DNA from: Byssothecium circinans | Taxonomy: Eukaryota; Ascomycota; Dothideomycetes; Pleosporales; Massarinaceae | Length of the DNA: 64,000 nt | Assembly (NCBI GenBank): GCA_010015675.1 | Contig: ML977007.1 | Span: 462,016 to 526,015 of the forward strand | Direction of reading: 5' to 3' | Shown here: positions 57,001 through 64,000 of the stretch, in pieces | How positions within the stretch are numbered: the first letter of the stretch is position 1 | Layout: each line of letters opens with the position of its first letter | The notes under the pieces: model-generated | The model's input: the letters and a program-made list of their open reading frames with translations, nothing else | What the model was told of the DNA's origin: nothing | Database searches by the model: none | Position numbers and translations under genes: made by a program

Positions 57001-60000
57001 TAATATAAATCTACAGTTCCTTTTACTAATCTCGTGTAAGTAGATATATTAGTCCTAGGCGCAGCTTTACGCTTTCTTTTAAGTAAATCTCGTAATCTTA
57101 TTCCTAGTAGTCTAGTAATGCAGTTTTATCTTATTCCTTAAATAGGTCTTAAAACTCCTTATATTCTAGTAGTATTATAGGTTAGGGTTTATCCTTTATA
57201 AGCGCAACTCTCCATATCTAGATAACTCTTGTCTGCATAGGGTCCTTCTTATAGATCTTTTTAATCTTATAAGGTAATATCTTACTAATCTATCTAGTCT
57301 AACTAGGTAAGCTTTAGATTACTAGGCTTAATCTTCTATAGCGTGTTCTAGCAACCTTACGCGTTAGTTCTTAGCTAAATATTGTACCCTTCTACTAATT
57401 AATAGCAGGATTATGCTTCCTAAGCTAATTATATCTAATTAACATATCTTCTCTACTAAGATCTATAATGTTAAGGGAAGTTATGTCCTTAATTCTAAGT
57501 ACGTAAAATAACACTTTATAAGTTTCTAACTTTAAAAATCCGTTGCTATAGGACATTAGTCCGTCGTTAGCTAATACTACTTATATTAGGCGTTCTTTAT
57601 CTTAATAGGGTATGTTATATTTTTTAACTACTTATAGAGAGATAATTATCTATGTAGCTCTACTATCTATAAGTGCTATAAGCCTATATCTATGTACGTA
57701 CACCTCTACCTTTAATTAATAAACTAGTAGATCTAGGTGTTATACGTTGTATAAGATTGTTATAGAAATGCTTTCACTAGCGTAACTCTATCCTTAGTAG
57801 CATCTTAGTTTTTTAACCTTCTAGGTTTTGTTAGAAACTAACTTACTCCTTGCTTTTTAAATAGGTGTGTTAGGTAGCTATTCTTATAATAGGCTGTTTA
57901 TAATAAGCGTGCGTGCTCTACTAATAGATTATCTTTTTATAGAAATCCCTTCTAGAGTTTCTTTAAGAGATGTGCTTAACATATGTCGTTAAAGCACTGT
58001 TTATAAGGTAAGTTATCGTAGCTTTCTACCTTATTAGTTTAATCTTGTGGGTTATCGTTAAGCAACGGGGTTTTTAGCCTTATAGGAGCTTAGGCTACAG
58101 CTGCTAGCTTATTACTATAGGCTACCTATTCCTAATGCTAGTCATCTAACATTATTTACTAATATCTTAAGGAATTGCCTTACTTCCTCTAGCAAGTGTC
58201 TTTCTTAGATTTGTGAGGGAGGGTAAAAAGTGTATAGCATCTATAGTCCTTATCTAGGCATTCCTCTAGGGTAAGTAGGTCATAGTTTTAACCTTTTTTA
58301 TCCTACGCGGCTTCTTCCTTATAAAGTGTGTAGAACATATAATTAAAAATCATCTTACATTATACCTAGTCCTCCTTCTTATGCTCGTGGTCTATAGGGT
58401 ACCCTAGGGAGTGTTAGTATTAGTAGTCTTTAATTTCATAGTTTAGTATATTACTATCTATTAGTTCTACTAGCTAATATCCTATAATATGCTTGCTTAA
58501 CTAGTGCGTCTAGTAATGCTTATTATAGCATTTATGCTATCTAACGTGTTCGTGTTACTATTACTAATTGCTGAAGTAATAAGTATAGTAGGCCGCTACT
58601 AGACAGTCTTCGTCTAGGATTATAATATATAATATCTACCTAAGTTATCGTCTTACCTTATCTTATTCGCACTTGTAGTAAAGACACTAATCCTTCTAGT
58701 AGTAATACTAATCAACTTCCTAGTAAAAGTCTTTCTTAGGTACTTCTACCTTAATATATTCCCTTATAACGTATAGGCCTTAGAGTTGTATAGCTTTTAC
58801 TACTACTTTGCTAGCTTTTTCACCATACACTAATATAGGTATGACGCAAGCTAGTCCTTCGTATGTAGTACTAGCGCACCTCTAGCATATTTTTACATCT
58901 AATCATTATTAAATTACCTAGTCTAGCACTTTGTTCTTAGCTAGACCTTAGTTTAGGCGTAATGTTTCTAATTCTTAGAATTCCTTAGAGGGCAGGATAG
59001 GATCTATGTCATTAACGTTATTATTAGATAGTTTTACTTAATCTAGTTCTAAAGGTAGGCAAGGAGTAGGTTACCATTATAGTACTTCTAGTTTACCCTT
59101 CTTAGGTCCTATTACCTTAAACTTAATTATTCTAATCTTGACTACCCTAAGCTTGCTAGCCTAGCCTTAGTTCTTTAGATAGTCTCTATAGAAGTGTCTT
59201 ACTTCACTATATTAGAGACATGCCTTCTTCTTAAAGTGTTCTTAGCGTTATTTATAGGTTAAGCCGTCTAGCTATCTTCTTTTATCCTTATTAAATTACT
59301 TTTTTTATTAGATTTTATCTATTATTACTACGTCACCGTCTTAGTTATACTATGGTGTCTTTAGTTTTCTATATCTTCTAAAGTTAGGAATAATTATTAT
59401 ATCCTATTATTTCTTTTATAGTGCTCATTCATAGAGCCTATTATTAATTTAAGTAGCTAGGTTAATTATATCTTATAAGTCGTCTAGCTTGTTATGATAG
59501 ATTATCCTATCCTTAACTATTTCCTTTAGCCCGTTATAGAAGGCCGTGCGTAGCGGCGCATCATCCTAATTAATCTTTAACTATAGCTATTTAAACTCTA
59601 TTACATACTTCATGACTAACTTCTCCTACTAGATCTAGGATATCTTCTATTCTACCTAGGTCTCTTTATTAAGTTTTTTAAATACCTTCTAAATCTCTTC
59701 CTTAAATGCTATCTAGCTTTTAAAGAGAGCCTTCATATCATCTTTATAGTACTTTATTTTATTCGTGAGATAGTTATCTATAAAGGGTTGCATCTAAGTA
59801 GCTGCCCTATCCTTTAGGTGCATACTAGCCGCGAGGATCTTGTCTTGTTCCTTTATTATAGAGTTAAACTAACAGTATAAATCTATATTAATAAGGAATA
59901 GCTTTAGGCCATCTCATCCTCTATCATACTTTTCTAGCGCCGCAATTTTTCTATAGGGTATAGTGTCCTTAGCTTAGAGTTAAGCTATTACTTGCATTAA

Positions 60001-60169
60001 CCTATTAATTTGTTTAGCCTATTACTATATTTAGTTAGCCTAGTTAGCTATTACTAATGCTAGACTTAAAGTAGGTGTACTAATGCTACTAGTAGTACGT
60101 AAGGTAGCAGGAGCTACTATTACGTACGTTTAGGTTCTTGAACCTATAGGTAGTTAAAGTATTACTAAG

Positions 60170-60639
60170 GGGTATACTTACTAAATCCTAGTCCATGTAA
60201 AGGGAGGTTAGTAGGTGTATAGTATATACGTTAGGTAATAGGCTTTAGTAGTTTAAGAGTTAAATATGCGAAGTAACTAATTCTATAATAAACTATAGAA
60301 TAACTAAGTATTAATTTAAGTAAGAGATAAACTAAAAAGAGTTAACTATAAAGAATTAGAATCTAAAAGATAAAGGAAACCTATCTAGTCTTTATACTAC
60401 TTATCCTGTTCCTTTGCTATATCCTTGCTACATCTACTACGTCCTTAGCAGGCGTAGTAGGCTAAGCACTAAGTGCTATATCTATTACGTCCTCTTAGCA
60501 CGTAGCATACTAAGCACGTTACGTGACCTACTAACGTAAACTTACCCCGCGCGTTATTATGTCGCTATCCCCTAGGCTTAATACCTCTTGCGCTGCCTTG
60601 TCTAGCTCTGGATACCTTATATCCTTTCTGTTTATAACA
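60170..60639 (-). repeat. 5' LTR of gypsy element 2
   Basis: 470 bp; on the minus strand it starts tgttataaacagaaagg and ends gtaata. Same family as the solo LTR at 51642. Confidence 0.9.
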
Positions 60640-61546
60640 CTATAGAACGTTTATTTAGTATAATCTTTTAGGTTAGTAATTTTATATTAACTAGAGAGCT
60701 TTTATTTAAACTTATTAAGGGCCTTAGTGTAACTAGGCTTTGCTATTATAATAATATTATCTACGTAGAAGAATATAACTATCTTATTATTAGTCTATAG
60801 ATAGTTAGTATTAAGGATAAGTTAAAAGCTAAGAGATTAAAGAGTAGCTATAAAATTATTATACTAAAGAAAAGGAGAGGTTTTAAGACTATATAAGGCT
60901 CTAAGTAGTTCCTAGGATATAGTTGCTATCTCTAAAGCCTTCTAGTTAAAATGTATATATAGGCTATATTAGAAGCGTATTAGTAAAAGCATTAACTACA
61001 TTATATTATTAGATTTTAAGGTTAAAGTAGGCTGCAATCGCTATAAGGGTATAGAATATATAGATAGCTAATGTAATTACTTAAGTGTCCTTAGCTATTA
61101 TTTATAGATCTTCTTTTATATAGATGCATGCTTTAAACTTAATTAAGTAATCTCTATTAAACTTATATGTCTAAACCTATATTAAAAGGAGGATTTTAAG
61201 CTAAGTAGAATTAATCTTATCTATAGCAAGCTCTCTATATATACCTTTCTAAGTAATAGTATTAATCTTTACTCTATATGCAGCTATAAAGCTACTATAG
61301 ATTTTAGTTAGTAGGTTCTTAAGATTATTCTAAAACCTTAGTATAGGTAAAAGCTATAAGTAATAAAGTTAAGTCTTTAGTTAAAAGCTATAGATACAAA
61401 GAAGCTCTAGTAAGTAACTAGCGCGTTTATAATACGTAGTTAAGTTTAATAATTAAGTATATTAGTAGGCTAGATATGCTTATTTATAGTATACTTACGC
61501 TTTCCTTAGCTTAGTAGCTTAATTACATTTAATAATATAACTAGTA

Positions 61547-62616
61547 ACGTAAAGCACCATCGAAGCGGCCACACCATCGAAGCGGCCACTTTTGCTTGGC
61601 AAGGAAAATCAAACCGTATTATCTTAATAACAAAGTTAAACCTTAATATTTTCTTCTAAAATTTTAAACCTAGATAGATATATATATAATCTAGTAGGTA
61701 TTAAATTTATATAGCCATAGCTTACGTAATACAGTAGTTATTAGTAAGAGAAGAAATCTTAGGTAAAACCTACCTTTTACTATAGATTAATAGCTAAACG
61801 TTAGTAATATACTATATAACTTTTAGGACTTACTTATTACTATATTAGCTAGTAGCTATTAAGTTATTATAGCGTGCAGCCTAGATTTAATGCTATTATA
61901 GTAGGTAGAAGGTAGGGGGTATAAAGAATTAAAAAACCTTCTAAATAAAGTTATATATATTAGAAAGCTATACTTTCTTCTTTAGAGGAGGATAGTATAT
62001 ACTAAATAAAGCTATATATAAGTTTAAAGTAAGTAATTACCTCTAAAACTGAAGATCTAGCTTAGGAAGTAGAGGTTTTTATAAAAATACGTACACTGCC
62101 TTATAATATAGCTTATGTAAGCTATTTTCTAGTAGCTAACTATTTATATTACTTTTATATATATATATAGAGATTATTAAAAGAAAGAAAGTAAGAATAT
62201 CTAGCAAGATAAAATATTTAATTATATTTTTCTAATTTTAGGAATCTCTACCCTCTCTACGCTAATTCTCTAATAGGTCTAGGCTGCACGCTAAATTTTA
62301 GTGCTAATAGGTGTATTATATATATATAAAGTAGCTCTAAAGTTATTATAACTTATTTAGCTAGTTTAGTAGGTATTTATACGCTATATACTAAAAGTAG
62401 CCTAGTATTCTCTATACCTATATAGCTTACTAAGCTATTAGAAATCCTAGAATATTTTTTTATAATACTTTTTACCTATATTATATATATCTATATTTAA
62501 TATTTCAGCTTCATAGCTCTAGTATTTAAATTGTTATTAAAGGTTGAATATTTGATTTTCCGCTAAGCAAAAAGTGGCCGCTTCGATGGTGTGGCCGCTT
62601 CGATGGTGCTTTACGT
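61547..62616. mobile_element. TIR element B (1,070 bp, MITE-like)
   Basis: Ends acgtaaag... at 61547 and ...ctttacgt at 62616, with TA target duplication (61545-61546 and 62617-62618). Both ends carry two perfect tandem copies of caccatcgaagcggcca (61555-61571 and 61572-61588; inverted at 62592-62608 and 62575-62591). The interior has no coding capacity and is homologous to element A, while its 17-mers differ from those of A. Inserted in the copia relic. Confidence 0.92.
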
Positions 62617-62700
62617 TATATTACTTAAGCGTCTATAATAGTTTAGTACTATGTTATAATAGTTTAATACTATTTAGGATAGTATTAATTGCTCTAATAG

Positions 62701-62943
62701 TTAGCCTAGAGTAGCTATTAATATAGGAGTTAGATATAGATTTAAAGAAGTATTATAAGCGTTAGTAGCAAGCATAGCCTTAGTAGAATTAACTATAATA
62801 GTATGCGTATTAGTAGTACTACTATTACACTCTAGTTTAGCTTTATTCTTTATAACTAAAGAAGTATTACTGTCTAGTAGATTAAGAGGATTATTAAGTT
62901 TAATAGTATAGATAATATTATTAAGCTTAAGGCCCCTAAGCAT
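62701..62943 (-). pseudogene. Open remnant of the copia polyprotein linker
   Basis: 80 codons open by chance between integrase and RT remnants. Part of the copia relic rather than an independent gene. Confidence 0.6.
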
Positions 62944-63491
62944 TTCCCTATTATATAAGCTATAGAATAAGTGCTTATTAATGGTAATATCCTTAGTATA
63001 GATAATTACTCTTCTATAGCTAAAGGATACAGCTCCTAGTAGCTAAATATAATAGATATTATAAGAATTAAGGCTAATAAGATAGCTAATAAAGTGCTTA
63101 AGGAGAGAGCTTATCTCTATAGTTAATTTTCTTGCATAGAGCGTATACGCAATAGCTATATATAAAGAGATAAGCTAGTAATAGCTAATAGTTATAGATA
63201 GTTTTAAATAGTGTTTTCTACCTAAGCGCTTTAGTTAGTGTATAGTTAAGTAGATAGGTAGTATATAAGTAAAACTCTCTTAAGAGATATAGTAGAAGAC
63301 TAGACATTATATAGAGTAACTAAGCTTATTTAATAAGATTTTAACGTAAGTATTCTGCGTAGCCTAATTATGCTAGTGTATCTAAAGAGTAAAGTTAAAG
63401 TTATATTTCTTCTAACTTAGTATAGGAAACTAGTAAGTTATTAAGAGCTTTAAATGTATAGCCTTTTTTACTATTAAGGTAGAGAAAGATA

Positions 63492-64000
63492 ACGTAAAGT
63501 ACTACTAACACAGCTATACTACTAAGACGGCTACTTTTCCTTAGTAATACTAACTTACTTAACTATATTATTATTATCATCTATATTACTATCTAAAAAT
63601 ATATACTAAGTACTAGCCTCTAACTTAGAAGAACCTTTTTTATTAACTTAATAAGTTCTTATATTATGCCTAGTCTTACTATAGTTACTACAGCACTAAA
63701 CACCTAGTTATTATAGTTGTTACACCTTACCTTTACTCTCTACCTTTACCCTTTTATAGTTCTAAACTATTCCTAATAGTTTAGAACTAACTTAGTCTAC
63801 TATAGGACTAAACTCTATAGTGCTACCCTTTTAAAAATACTTGCGTTTACATATTTTACGCTTAGTTACTACTATAAGTTGCTATTTAAGCTCTTTAATA
63901 CGCGACTTTATAAGCGTAGTATTATATAGTACTAACTTAGTACCTTTAATAAGCTATAAAAGCCTATCCTACGCTGTTTATAGTAACTAAGTAATAAAGT
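63492..64000 (-). mobile_element. Left end of a pogo-like element C with transposase relic
   Basis: Starts acgtaaag at 63492 after TA (63490-63491). Two tandem 17-bp units follow, tactactaacacagcta (63500-63516) and tactactaagacggcta (63517-63533), apparently transition-decayed from a caccaccgagacggcca-like unit. From about 63540 to beyond 64000 the minus strand encodes the C-terminal part of a pogo/Fot1-like transposase with TAG/TAA stops: a Lys-rich helix (S-R-I-K-E-L-K, T-K-R-K-I-C-K-R-K-Y-F) and a decayed CCHC knuckle (C-S-N-Y-S-K-T-R-H-N-I-R-T-Y; compare C-S-N-C in the element at 7697). The rest and the right end are outside the window. Confidence 0.75.

Larger units (their letters stand above)
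52987..60639 (-). mobile_element. Ty3/gypsy chromodomain LTR retrotransposon 2, RIP-damaged
   Basis: LTRs at 60170-60639 (5' in element sense, 470 bp) and 52987-53466 (3', 480 bp). Target duplication ctata (52982-52986 and 60640-60644). A purine tract (aaagagaggga in sense) precedes the 3' LTR. Minus-strand remnants include RT with L-R-L-Y-V-D-F-R-Q-L-N (about 56880-56940) and Y-L-D-N-I-L-V-Y (56585-56611; YLDD with the last Asp changed), and a chromodomain (K-Y-L-V-K-x-K-D, then L-I-R-N-L-T-G) at about 54220-54340. Many TAG/TAA stops. It is inserted in the RT/RNase H region of the copia relic. Its LTR is a different family from element 1. Confidence 0.92.
51351..64000 (-). mobile_element. 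Ty1/copia-like retrotransposon relic interrupted by several insertions
   Basis: Minus-strand remnants of a copia pol lie in pieces between younger insertions. At 62950-63300 is the integrase C-terminal part (N-I-Y-Y-I, Y-T-K-D-I-T-I-N-K-H-L-F-Y-S). At 62619-62943 is the linker, including an 80-residue open stretch. At 60645-61546 is RT with F-Y-V-D-N-I-I-I-I-A-K-P (first D kept, second changed to N). At 52127-52986 is the RNase H end (K-S-T-T-K-A-K-H-I-T-I-S-T). 51351-51641 may be its 3' part. The pieces are colinear when the insertions at 51642, 52987, 61547 and 63492 are removed. No LTRs of its own were identified. Confidence 0.75.

Noticed and set aside
62701..62943. Possible small gene in the AT-rich block
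   Set aside because: It is colinear with the copia integrase and RT remnants around it and has no independent support.

Overview
The window looks like a filamentous ascomycete, probably a dothideomycete (inferred). The genes have short GT..AG introns of about 46-94 nt, often with CTAAC-like branch sites. There is a Zn2Cys6 regulator, a NACHT-type NLR, a JEN1-type carboxylate transporter, and an SLX4 C-terminus. The AT-rich block at the right is full of C-to-T/G-to-A damaged transposons with TAG/TAA stops, as expected from repeat-induced point mutation (RIP).

Bases 1-43,450 are gene-bearing with normal base composition. From left to right: the SLX4 3' end (1-542), a small unknown gene (966-1418, -), a degenerate repeat array with an inverted partner around a damaged gene (1580-3560), a pseudogene fragment (4125-4500), a Zn2Cys6 transcription factor (5135-7264, -), a pogo-like transposon with 51-bp TIRs and an assembly gap (7569-9421), an amino acid permease (11035-12850), an unknown gene (13788-14612), a NACHT NLR broken by a 16-bp duplication (15693-18734, -) with a divergent small two-TM gene (18952-19428), a paralogue of the 13788 gene (20363-21196), a foldback repeat (21753-22078), two conserved unknown genes (22739-23507 and 23890-24840), a membrane-anchored amidohydrolase (25854-28797, -), a secreted intradiol dioxygenase (30688-31988), a GNAT protein (32443-33207, -), two divergent small His/Cys proteins (33645-33947 and 34413-34844), relic sequence (35332-37272), a short F-box-like-headed gene (38749-39574), and a JEN1-type transporter (39769-41421, -).

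From about 43,450 to the end the sequence is a nested transposon block. A copia relic on the minus strand is interrupted by a solo LTR (51642-52121, TSD ccttt), a chromodomain gypsy element (52987-60639, TSD ctata), a 1.07-kb TIR element B (61547-62616, TSD TA), and the start of a pogo-like element C (63492 to beyond the window). To its left lies TIR element A (43487-51348), itself split by another chromodomain gypsy element (43673-50560, identical 488-bp LTR lengths, TSD tatag).

The most interesting signal is shared by the four TA-inserting elements. Each TIR starts ACGT, has 4 more bases, then two tandem 17-bp units ending in GCCA or its decayed form at TIR positions 25 and 42. The 17-mer differs between elements. 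A and B have homologous interiors but different 17-mers, changed in concert at all four sites. Other points are antisense ORFs at the 3' end of both gypsy elements, the 16-bp duplication that truncates the NLR, and small lineage-specific-looking paralogues sharing a D-T-x-P-F-P motif.
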